This document shows, in pieces, positions 1-5,493 of a DNA stretch of 39,627 bases. The stretch's first letter is position 1. Each line of letters opens with the position of its first letter. The stretch comes from Cytophagales bacterium. Its GTDB lineage: Bacteria > Bacteroidota > Bacteroidia > Cytophagales > Cyclobacteriaceae. The position numbers were made by a program, and so were the translations under genes. The DNA lies in the NCBI GenBank assembly GCA_016124425.1, contig WGNT01000044.1, positions 1-39,627 on the forward strand, given 5' to 3'. The notes under the pieces were generated by a model that made no database searches, was not told where the DNA came from, and saw only the letters and a list, made by a program, of their open reading frames with translations.

Positions 1-184
1 ATAAACTGTTTAAGAATAGTAAAATAAATGAATAGTTATATTTTGAAAACTAAAATATATTTTAATATAAATATAAGCAACAATAGGTATGAGAATATTT
101 ACCTACATAACTAAAAAATTATCCGGATAGTTTTCAGCTTGTATATCCGGATATGCAGCTAACGGTATAAGTAGCAAGTGTATC
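1..184. other. AT-rich non-coding flank of the IS element
   Basis: No convincing gene is seen. The stretch is very AT-rich and holds two perfect copies of the 10-bp palindrome TATCCGGATA at 120-129 and 144-153. Reading the minus strand away from the IS end does not continue the primase gene that is truncated on the other side of the IS, so the two IS flanks were probably not adjacent before insertion. Confidence 0.6.
120..153. repeat. Pair of TATCCGGATA palindromes
   Basis: Two identical 10-bp palindromes start 24 bp apart, in an otherwise AT-rich stretch about 30 bp outside the IS end. The spacing is a little over two helical turns, as for a dimeric DNA-binding protein. No flanking gene in this window explains them, so the role is unknown. 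Confidence 0.5.
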
Positions 185-215
185 GTCCTAAAAATTCTTT
201 ACAGTTTGAGCGGTT
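185..215 (+). repeat. IS3 left terminal inverted repeat
   Basis: Positions 185-215 match the reverse complement of the right end through a GTCCT start, a TTTACAG block and a TTTGAG(C/T)GGTT block. Degenerate copies of the same motif follow at about 217 and 247, at steps of 32 and 30 bp. They may be subterminal transposase-binding sites. Confidence 0.75.
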
Positions 216-340
216 GATCCTAAATATAATTTACTTTTATTAAGTAGTCCTAAATACTGTTTACAAGTTTAAAATTACTAATTCTTTAAATGCCTTTTTA
301 ATTTAATCCGCTTTAATTGAAATAGTGGGGAGATACGGTT

Positions 341-1192
341 TTATGAAGGTATTAATCCTGTGTCCTCTTTACAGAACGCTTCCTGCCTTTCCTTCCAGTA
401 GTTTTTCCATTGCCTGGGGATTATTCCTTTGGTGATATGGGCGGCTTCCGGGGTCATCATGTCGATACTCAGATGGGGTCTTTTGGTATTGTAAGCCTCG
501 ATGATCCAAGCTAACCTGACGGCCGTTTCCTTTTTGCTTTCCGGGGCCAATTTATTTAGCCACTCACTCTTCAAAATACCGTTAACCCGTTCTGCCACTG
601 GGTTTTCCAAAGGGTCACCGTTTTCTGTCATGCTTATGGTTATTTGCCGGGACTTAAGCAGGGCTACATATTTATCACAACAGTACTGCACGCCCCTGTC
701 CGAATGGTGTATCAAGTCAATGGCTTTGTCGTCAGGAAGTTGGGACAATGCCATCTCCAAGGCACTGACTGCTCCACTGGCCTCCAGTTTGTGGGACAGG
801 TCCCAACCGACTATTTTACGGGAATAGGCATCGGTAACCAGTGAAAGATACAAATAGCCTTCTGTGGTGGGTATATAAGTAATGTCGCTGACCCAGAGTT
901 GGTGGGGACCGGTCAGTACTTTACCACGGATCAGGTTGGGATACATGCGGTAACGGTGTCTTGACAAAGTGGTATAAACCCTGGTTTTGGACCGCCGGAC
1001 AAGCAGGTTGTTTTCCTTTAACAAGTCAAAAAAAGCATCCCTGCCCATTTGTATTTCTTCTTTTTTCATCAGCACTTCTATCAGACTAAGCAGCTTCCTG
1101 CCCCCGATTCCGGGAAGGGTTTTACGCTCATTTAGAACCATTTGAAGCACAATTTCTGTCTGTGCCTGACTTTTATACCTATATTTCTGCAA
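341..1192 (-). CDS. IS3-family transposase OrfB (DDE integrase core)
   Basis: This is the catalytic part of an IS3-type transposase. The usual rve-fold motifs are present: LWVSDITYI with the first Asp, HHSDRGVQY with the second, and NPVAERVNGILKSEW with the Glu. The listed start is only the first ATG. The frame stays open upstream through residues reading KLCGLFGYSRQAYYQ to the slippery site at 1294-1300, so the protein is normally made as an OrfAB fusion by -1 frameshifting. The N-terminal HTH_21-like segment (GGRKLL, then MGRDAFFDLL) is intact. There is no internal stop, so the transposase looks potentially active. Confidence 0.9.
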   Translation of the reverse strand: MQKYRYKSQAQTEIVLQMVLNERKTLPGIGGRKLLSLIEVLMKKEEIQMGRDAFFDLLKENNLLVRRSKTRVYTTLSRHRYRMYPNLIRGKVLTGPHQLWVSDITYIPTTEGYLYLSLVTDAYSRKIVGWDLSHKLEASGAVSALEMALSQLPDDKAIDLIHHSDRGVQYCCDKYVALLKSRQITISMTENGDPLENPVAERVNGILKSEWLNKLAPESKKETAVRLAWIIEAYNTKRPHLSIDMMTPEAAHITKGIIPRQWKNYWKERQEAFCKEDTGLIPS

Positions 1193-1266
1193 TTGATAGT
1201 AAGCTTGTCTGCTGTAGCCAAACAGTCCACAGAGCTTATGGGTACTAAGCTCCGGATGTTCCTCCC

Positions 1267-1635
1267 TTATTTCTTGGACTGCCTGGCTCCAGACTTTTTT
1301 CTGATTGAAATTTTCAGGTCACGTTCGGCGATGTCAATTATCTTGTTCGCCGCCAGGGTATTTAAACGCTCCCTTTCCAGAGCCTCTTCCAATTCTTTTA
1401 TCCGGCTGATCATACCTTCGGGTGTGTCAGGCAATGGTTTTTGGGGCTTTTTCGAAAATTTGTCCACAATGAGTGTTTTGGATTCTTGTCCAAATTTACG
1501 GAGCCATTGGGAAACGGAAGCAGCAACCGCTATATTAAATTTAACGGCGGTGGTCTTCATGCTGTCATCGGAACTCAGATAATGCTGGACAACCTTTCTT
1601 TTAAAATCGTCCGAATAGTGCTTTACAATTTTCAT
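1267..1635 (-). CDS. IS3-family transposase OrfA (HTH)
   Basis: The 122-residue OrfA protein starts MKIVKHYSDDFKRK, typical of Transposase_8 proteins, with a helix-turn-helix over about residues 10-50. It is followed by a leucine-rich coiled-coil segment (ISRIKELEEALERERLNT, about residues 75-92) that in this family mediates multimerisation. Near the 3' end is the heptamer A AAA AAG (1300 to 1294 on the minus strand). Slipping by -1 there moves ribosomes into the OrfB frame; the frames differ by exactly -1. OrfA terminates at 1267. Confidence 0.9.
   Translation of the reverse strand: MKIVKHYSDDFKRKVVQHYLSSDDSMKTTAVKFNIAVAASVSQWLRKFGQESKTLIVDKFSKKPQKPLPDTPEGMISRIKELEEALERERLNTLAANKIIDIAERDLKISIRKKSGARQSKK
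1294..1300 (-). promoter_or_regulatory. A6G slippery heptamer for -1 frameshift
   Basis: The minus strand reads A AAA AAG in the OrfA frame. Slipping back one base changes AGA AAA AAG TCT into CAG AAA AAA GTC TGG, which is open into OrfB. This is the classic IS3-family arrangement for making the fusion transposase. Confidence 0.8.
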
Positions 1636-1649
1636 GGTTTTCTTGTTTT

Positions 1650-1683
1650 AAAACCACTCAAATCTGTAAACCTAATTCAGGAC
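1650..1683 (-). repeat. IS3 right terminal inverted repeat
   Basis: Read on the minus strand from 1683 this is GTCCTGAATTAGGTTTACAG followed by ATTTGAGTGGTT, pairing with the left end at 185. The stop codon of the truncated primase (1677-1679) lies inside this repeat. Confidence 0.75.
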
Positions 1684-2036
1684 AAGACAACGGTAATTCC
1701 AGTTTCTTTTGTCTTCTCAGAACGGGGTATATCCGGCTGTTGAAGAAAGAAAGAGGATCCGCTAACGGTGGAAATTTCTCTGATTGCGTCAGAAATTGCA
1801 TACTGCGGATTCATCTTCAGTACCAAATCAATAAGGGTTCCCCCGTTGTTCCCGTCGCCAAAATCTACCCATAGATTTTTGACGGGATCTACTTTAAATG
1901 AGGGTGTTTTTTCATCCCGGTAGGGGGACAGGTAAAAGCAATAGCCTGCCTTGGCTTTGGCGGGTCTGATCCCCAGCTGATCCAGATAGGTTACAATGGA
2001 TATTTTGTTGGCTTCCTTGGCGTTCATGGTTTGCAT
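1677..2036 (-). pseudogene. Primase-like protein N-terminus, truncated by the IS
   Basis: The 119-residue ORF resembles the N-terminal CHC2-type zinc-finger region of the small TOPRIM primases found on Bacteroidota mobilisable elements. The fold motif YLSPYRDEKTPSFKVDP, then DFGDGNNGGTLIDLVL, is recognisable, although most zinc-binding cysteines are replaced. Full proteins of this kind are about 300 residues. Here the reading frame runs into the IS right end, and the last two codons and the stop lie in the inverted repeat. The catalytic TOPRIM part is missing and is not found beyond the IS. It lies downstream of the VapE gene, in the order expected for this element type. Confidence 0.7.
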
Positions 2037-2058
2037 GTTTAATTTTTCAGAAAAAGTA

Positions 2059-2256
2059 CCTACTACACCTACTACCTTACTACATTTGGCCTTTTACCTA
2101 ATGAAAATCAGATAGTTAACACTTTTGGTATGGAAAGACCATCTTACTACAAATTCTCCTTTTGTAGTAGGGTGTAGTAACTTCTCTTTTTTATCTTACT
2201 ACAGTTTAATAAGCTGAATTTCATTGATTTAAACCCTGATTGTAGTAAGTAGTAGG
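2059..2256. repeat. Iteron-like cluster of CYTACTAC octamers
   Basis: Nine octamers matching C(C/T)TACTAC lie in 198 bp, eight exactly and one with a different end base. Direct orientation: 2059, 2068, 2076, 2143 and 2195. Inverted: 2164, 2174 (the variant, GTAGTAAC), 2242 and 2249. The first three are tandem at 8-9 bp steps. The copies at 2143 and 2164 face each other across a short loop. The last two lie inside the 3' end of the VapE gene. The cluster sits between a helicase and a primase gene, which is where phage-satellite-type elements keep iterons of their replication origin. Function as an origin is inferred. Confidence 0.55.
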
Positions 2257-3441
2257 TTGATTTCGTTTAATATAGTATCCCTTTTCAGGGAAGGTTTGAT
2301 GCTCTGATCGTCGCTTTTGGCACTGGATATGGCCCAGCAGTTTGAGGGCTTTTCCAATTTCAACTGGACTGATTTTAAGGTTACCGGAAAGATTGAGTAC
2401 CAGGTGGTGGCAGATTTCCGTAGCGGTCATAAACTGGTCGTGATCATCCTTGGTACCGGGGGAAAAGAACTTCTGAACCAGTTCCACTTCCGGGGAAATT
2501 GTTTTGTACTCGTTGTTCTGAATTTCATTTTCCACGATCTCCTCGGCCGTCATCTCATATCCAAAATCTGATTTATAGAGCTGAAAGGCCTGGGCCCAAA
2601 TCCGGTCGATATCGATGTCACCTTTATAGTCCCAGTCGATGTTCACGACCGAAAAGCAAAGCCATCTTACACTACCTGTTACATCTGTGAGAAACTCGGC
2701 CTTGTTGGTGGATCCCCAGATCGAGGCTCTGCGGGGTTCCATCTTGGGCTTCCGGTCATAGGGATGCCTGACTTTCACATGGGATTTGCTCATCAGGGTT
2801 TTCTGGGCGTTGATCTCCGTTCGGGAAAGGGTGGAGAGTTCGTCCTGGATAATCCCGAAGTTTTGGCTCAGGGCAATCAGGCTGTCCTTATCCACGGAGA
2901 TGTTTTCGGCATGGTAGGTCTTGAGTTTGTCGGGGATTAGGAAGCGGGTCAGGGTAGTCTTGCCGCTGTTCTGCTGCTCCTGCACGAATATCAGTGCCTG
3001 CTTGTTGAAGAAGTCATCCCTCAAGCAGCAAGCTACACAGCGGACCAGCCACTTCCTGAACTGCACCTCAAACCGCCGCTGTCCGGCCACTTGGATATAC
3101 CCGGCAAATTTCCCAATATAATCGCCGTGTACATTTTCATCCCACCTGCCCTGAATTCCCTCGAAATAGTCTGCAAAGGGATTGGTTTTGGGGATAAAGT
3201 CGGAACTTAGAAAGGTGTTGATCTCCGCTACCGAAGTCCGGTATCCGGCCTGCCTGCATTCAACGTATAGTGTGTTCGGGTTTACCGGGCTAACCCTATT
3301 TTCTTCTTTTTCAGAGGCAAATACCTCATTTAGGATGACGTTGTTTCTAAAGTCGTATTTGGACATCAGGTACCGGATCATCCTGATAGTGGAGCTGGAG
3401 GACTTGTCATCTATCCTCCGCAGTTGGCTTTCGCTGTCCAT
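2221..3441 (-). CDS. VapE-family helicase/ATPase of a mobile element
   Basis: The 406-residue protein resembles the virulence-associated E (PF05272) group, SF3-like P-loop proteins that act in replication of satellite phages and mobilisable elements. A Walker A-like loop EQQNSGKTTL lies near residue 155. Next come the acidic segment FGIIQDELSTLSR (Walker B region) and an Asn-sensor-like WGSTNKAEFLTD. A segment reading RRASIW then VRWLCFSV is typical of the family. It follows the HTH gene with a 113-bp gap that contains a hairpin (3533-3552), and an inverted repeat (3442-3479) directly abuts its ATG. Its last codons overlap the octamer cluster. The family assignment is good; the exact role in this element is inferred. 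Confidence 0.8.
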   Translation of the reverse strand: MDSESQLRRIDDKSSSSTIRMIRYLMSKYDFRNNVILNEVFASEKEENRVSPVNPNTLYVECRQAGYRTSVAEINTFLSSDFIPKTNPFADYFEGIQGRWDENVHGDYIGKFAGYIQVAGQRRFEVQFRKWLVRCVACCLRDDFFNKQALIFVQEQQNSGKTTLTRFLIPDKLKTYHAENISVDKDSLIALSQNFGIIQDELSTLSRTEINAQKTLMSKSHVKVRHPYDRKPKMEPRRASIWGSTNKAEFLTDVTGSVRWLCFSVVNIDWDYKGDIDIDRIWAQAFQLYKSDFGYEMTAEEIVENEIQNNEYKTISPEVELVQKFFSPGTKDDHDQFMTATEICHHLVLNLSGNLKISPVEIGKALKLLGHIQCQKRRSEHQTFPEKGYYIKRNQPTTYYNQGLNQ

Positions 3442-3479
3442 ATTTCTGTATGATTTTGTTGGTGAAGCGATACAGAAAT
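3442..3479 (-). promoter_or_regulatory. Inverted repeat abutting the vapE-like start codon
   Basis: The perfect 10-bp arms ATTTCTGTAT (3442-3451) and ATACAGAAAT (3470-3479) are separated by 18 nt, and the ATG occupies 3441-3439 directly after the stem on the transcript. The loop has few G residues. It could be a DNA operator or a leader hairpin limiting translation. The HTH gene upstream has the same geometry. Confidence 0.5.
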
Positions 3480-3532
3480 GGTATATTTGTCTTATTCAAA
3501 GAGGGATACCATTCCCGATAAGATTTAAGAAG

Positions 3533-3552
3533 GCGGACCGGGCATGGTCCGC
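3533..3552 (-). terminator. Hairpin between HTH gene and vapE-like gene
   Basis: GCGGACC and GGTCCGC form a 7-bp GC-rich stem with a 6-nt loop, starting 2 bp after the HTH gene stop codon. On the minus strand it is followed by a weak CTTCTT tract, so it may be an attenuator rather than a full terminator. On the plus strand it is followed by TTTTACTTTTTT and would terminate well. Confidence 0.5.
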
Positions 3553-3554
3553 TT

Positions 3555-3836
3555 TTACTTTTTTCGGCCGTTTTTCTGGTGGCCGGCATTAAGGATATCC
3601 GATTTTTTGAAATACACGCGGGTGTTGATCACCTGTTCTTTCAGAAAGCCTTCCCTGCGCCAGTTGTTGATAGTGGTGCGGGAACGCCCGAGAAGTTTCA
3701 TGGCTTCGGGTATCTGTATCAGTTCGTCTTCCGGAACCGGGGGCTGCAGCTCGGGGATTATTCTTGCGGCCACTTCTTCGGCAATCTCAAGTATAAGTTG
3801 CCTCTTGTCGATGGGGGAAAAGATCATGTCGTTCAT
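3555..3836 (-). CDS. HTH DNA-binding protein (excisionase/AlpA-like)
   Basis: The 93-residue protein has a MerR-type HTH_17 domain over about residues 42-85. IQIPEAMKLLGRSRTTINNW is the helix-turn-helix and KEQVINTRVYFKKSDI is the wing. It starts with a predicted helix (KRQLILEIAEEVAARIIPEL) and ends in a basic tail (GHQKNGRKK). Proteins of this size stand directly upstream of VapE-like genes in Bacteroidota mobile elements and are annotated as excisionase or regulator. The start codon is the right end of a perfect 9-bp inverted repeat, which suggests autoregulation. No integrase is seen beside it, so a regulatory role is more likely than excision. Confidence 0.75.
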   Translation of the reverse strand: MNDMIFSPIDKRQLILEIAEEVAARIIPELQPPVPEDELIQIPEAMKLLGRSRTTINNWRREGFLKEQVINTRVYFKKSDILNAGHQKNGRKK

Positions 3837-3869
3837 ATTCGGTTTGTGTTTGATTGATGGCCGAATATG
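3834..3869 (-). promoter_or_regulatory. Inverted repeat containing the HTH-gene start codon
   Basis: CATATTCGG (3834-3842) and CCGAATATG (3861-3869) are perfect 9-bp arms with an 18-nt spacer. The ATG of the HTH gene (3836-3834) is the last three bases of the downstream arm, so a leader hairpin would hide it. As DNA it is a good operator candidate for the HTH protein. Confidence 0.5.
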
Positions 3870-3875
3870 GTCAGA

Positions 3876-3910
3876 AGTTGGCAGGGGTAGTTAGCTGGGG
3901 TAGTACCCCA
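3876..3910. repeat. Palindrome TGGGGTAGTACCCCA upstream of the HTH gene
   Basis: A perfect 15-bp odd palindrome spans 3896-3910. Its right arm can also pair with an upstream partial copy, AGTTGGCAGGGGTA. It stands in the 210-bp gap upstream of the HTH gene, where a promoter and operator are expected. G-rich runs follow at about 3938-3975. Confidence 0.45.
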
Positions 3911-4049
3911 ACTTTTCGGAAACCGCCGTTAATGGTTGGAATGGGGGGTTTTGGGGTGGGAAAAAAGTGGGAGGAATTCGTTGTGTAAGGAAAAATTGAT
4001 AAGGCTCGATGTTGGTTAAAGATTTTTTGTTTATATTATCAACTTAAAA

Positions 4050-4307
4050 ATGTTACTAATTCTGACAATGACTGATCCAACACTGATTGCGCAGCAATTA
4101 CGGAATAGACAAAACCAAGTGGAACGAAAAATCAACCAGCTAATTACTCAAAATCCGGATCCCTTTCCGTTTGATCGAGTGGATAAGGGGAAAAAGCTAT
4201 TTGAGCTGATTCAAAAAGCCTTAGGGTCCATAGAATCAGGGGACCTTATCCGGGCTGGTATGTATATCAAAGAATTGGAAACAGCAGGTTTAAAACTGGA
4301 CGTTTGA
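4050..4307 (+). CDS. Small hypothetical protein
   Basis: The 85-residue, mainly helical protein is not one I recognise. The listed start is ATG, and a second ATG at 4068 (MTDPTLIAQQLRNRQ) is equally plausible. The sequence is charged with no membrane segment. It reads like a small two-helix protein: QNQVERKINQLIT in the first half and GKKLFELIQKALGSIESGDL in the second. It stands alone on the plus strand between the mobile element and a minus-strand membrane protein gene, so context gives no role. Confidence 0.5.
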   Translation: MLLILTMTDPTLIAQQLRNRQNQVERKINQLITQNPDPFPFDRVDKGKKLFELIQKALGSIESGDLIRAGMYIKELETAGLKLDV

Positions 4308-4398
4308 TGTTAGGAGCATTCAAAAAATTAAAAATGTTTTCTGGAGTTGTTATATTACTGAGCAATGGGTAACGGAAATAAGGAAATGGAAAACTAGT

Positions 4399-4629
4399 TT
4401 AGTGACCCCTTTCTTCAAGCTTTTTCAGTAGTTCTTCAATCCTTCGCTCCTGATCTCTGATTCTTTTTTCAGTTCTTGATTCTCTTGGCTTGGAAACGGA
4501 ATAGATAAACCAGAGCCAAACCACCATAGCCACAATCAATCCGGGCCACTGATTGTCACTTCCCAGCGCACCGAACATGGCAATCATCCCGATAAAGGAA
4601 ACTAGAAATAGTTTGAAGAGGAATCTCAT
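4399..4629 (-). CDS. Small membrane protein with C-terminal coiled coil
   Basis: The 76-residue protein has two hydrophobic segments (about residues 3-22 and 29-45) and then a highly charged helix RIRDQERRIEELLKKLEERG likely to form a coiled coil in the cytoplasm. The layout resembles small PspC/PspB-like or phage-shock accessory proteins, but there is no clear family match. It has no obvious partner gene nearby. Confidence 0.55.
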   Translation of the reverse strand: MRFLFKLFLVSFIGMIAMFGALGSDNQWPGLIVAMVVWLWFIYSVSKPRESRTEKRIRDQERRIEELLKKLEERGH

Positions 4630-5072
4630 AATGATACTAATTTAACCTTAATTTAATCATTTAAGATGATAAATTAAAATTTTTGTTGTCAAAAAATAAC
4701 AGCAAAATGCAAATTTATTTCGACGATGATCATTGGGTAGGAGAGGGGAATTGTGAAGTAGTAAATCGAGCATCAGAGCCGGCATGATAAAAAGCCAAGA
4801 TTGGAAAACAGTAAATTGTGATTTCAACAGGAAAGCATGAAGAAAATCAAAAATGCAGATGGCCCATGTTGAGTAAACGCAGATGGAGAATTGTTCTATA
4901 GACGGATGGGAATCCAGGGACACTTTAAGCTAACCGAGGTGGTACTAAAAAACGCAAAAGATGTCGGGGAATTGAGGGATATACCATAGATTCAAAAATT
5001 GAAATCAACGTCAAGAGGAATACCTGCTGCTAAAAAAATCAAATAAATAGCCCCACAATTAGCCCCACATAT
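4630..5072. other. Gene-poor stretch with a possible remnant
   Basis: I see no intact gene here. The minus-strand frame over 4657-4923 is rich in Phe, Ile and Leu as expected from the complement of an AT-rich stretch. Only the remnant at 4906-5046 has protein-like composition. The stretch runs into the terminator at 5073-5123. Confidence 0.5.
4906..5046 (+). pseudogene. Possible gene remnant with an in-frame stop
   Basis: One plus-strand frame reads FKLTEVVLKNAKDVGELRDIP, then TAG at 4987, then IQKLKSTSRGIPAAKKIK and TAA at 5044. The composition (Lys, Val and Leu in helical spacing with a basic tail) looks like the C-terminus of a real protein broken by a nonsense codon. I do not recognise the family, and the fragment is short enough to be chance. 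Confidence 0.2.
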
Positions 5073-5123
5073 AAAAAGAAGAACCCTAACCGCTTAATTA
5101 TTAAGCAATTAGGGTTTCTTCTT
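5073..5123 (-). terminator. Rho-independent terminator after the tRNA-like copy
   Basis: On the minus strand the arms AAGAAGAAACCCTAA and TTAGGGTTCTTCTT flank a loop that itself holds the palindrome GCTTAATAATTAAGC, followed by TTTTTATAT. It would end a transcript running through tRNA-Asp, the GIY-YIG gene and the tRNA-like copy. The hairpin is nearly symmetric and may act on both strands. Confidence 0.7.
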
Positions 5124-5124
5124 G

Positions 5125-5222
5125 CGGAATGGACAGCCTGTCCCGACCCGTCGGGAGGACTCGAACCCGCGACCTTCCCGACTTGTCGGGACAGGCATTC
5201 TAATCAGCTGAACTACCACTGA
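5125..5222 (-). pseudogene. tRNA-Asp-like copy carrying two palindromic insertions
   Basis: This is a full-length relative of the tRNA-Asp at 5494-5567, in the same orientation. It keeps the 3' acceptor strand (CCATTCCGC), T loop and D arm. In place of the anticodon arm it has the hairpin TCCCGACAAGTCGGGA. A second, related hairpin of about 22 nt (TCCCGACGGGTCGGGA) is inserted in the T stem. The 5' acceptor strand is changed to TCAGTGG instead of GGAGTGG. It has no GTC anticodon and cannot be a working tRNA. Its 5' part also encodes the last six residues and the stop codon of the GIY-YIG gene. Confidence 0.75.
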
Positions 5223-5457
5223 TTAGCTCCTCAAGAAGTGATCTGCTTTTTAGTTTTTTCAAGTAATTTTCCCTTTTCAGCGCCTGTGTCTTTGATTCGA
5301 AAGCCTCGGTATACACCAACTTCCAAGGCTGCTTCCTTGCCGTAAATCCCTTGTGTGGTCGGTTGTGTTTTTCCAGCCTGTCATACGGGTCCTTCGAAGC
5401 ACCGATATAATAAGTGCCGTCAAGTTTGGACTGTATGATATAGACAAAATAGGGCAT
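5200..5457 (-). CDS. GIY-YIG nuclease family protein
   Basis: This is an 85-residue single-domain GIY-YIG protein of the UPF0213/YhbQ type. The motif residues are VYI (5-7) and YIG (17-19), the catalytic Arg is R27 in YDRLEKHN and the metal-binding Glu is E63 in LKRENYLKK, so the active site looks complete. I chose ATG at 5457; a TTG two codons upstream is possible. The start lies only 37 bp from the end of tRNA-Asp, with the tRNA terminator in between and no room for a promoter or ribosome site. Residues 80-85 (SGSSAD) and the stop are read from the D-arm side of the tRNA-like copy. Known relatives are DNA nucleases; a link to mobility at the tRNA is inferred. Confidence 0.85.
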   Translation of the reverse strand: MPYFVYIIQSKLDGTYYIGASKDPYDRLEKHNRPHKGFTARKQPWKLVYTEAFESKTQALKRENYLKKLKSRSLLEELISGSSAD

Positions 5458-5461
5458 AAAC

Positions 5462-5490
5462 AAAAAAAGCCCGGGAAAACCCGAGCTTTT
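5462..5490 (-). terminator. tRNA-Asp terminator
   Basis: On the minus strand AAGCTCGGG, TTTT, CCCGGGCTT is followed by TTTTT, starting 4 nt after the tRNA 3' end. It separates tRNA-Asp from the GIY-YIG gene, so that gene would depend on read-through. Confidence 0.8.
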
Positions 5491-5493
5491 ATG

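Larger units (their letters stand above)
185..1683 (-). mobile_element. IS3-family insertion sequence
   Basis: The element is about 1.5 kb with two overlapping transposase frames. Its ends are imperfect inverted repeats: the left end starts GTCCTAAAAATTCTTTACAG at 185, and the right end, read inwards from 1683, starts GTCCTGAATTAGGTTTACAG. Both continue with a TTTGAG(C/T)GGTT block. The left end has two further internal copies of the GTCCTAAA...TTTAC motif, near 217 and 247. No 3-5 bp target duplication is visible: the left flank ends ATC and the right flank starts AAG. The element cuts the primase gene at 1684. The outermost bases are inferred from the repeat alignment and could be off by 1-2 bp. 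Confidence 0.85.

Noticed and set aside
3407-3589. 60-residue minus-strand ORF bridging the HTH and VapE-like genes
   Set aside because: It overlaps both genes in another frame and spans the intergenic hairpin; there is no family resemblance.
4657-4923. 88-residue minus-strand ORF rich in Phe, Ile and Leu
   Set aside because: The composition fits the complement of AT-rich DNA, and the opposite strand reads better as a gene remnant.
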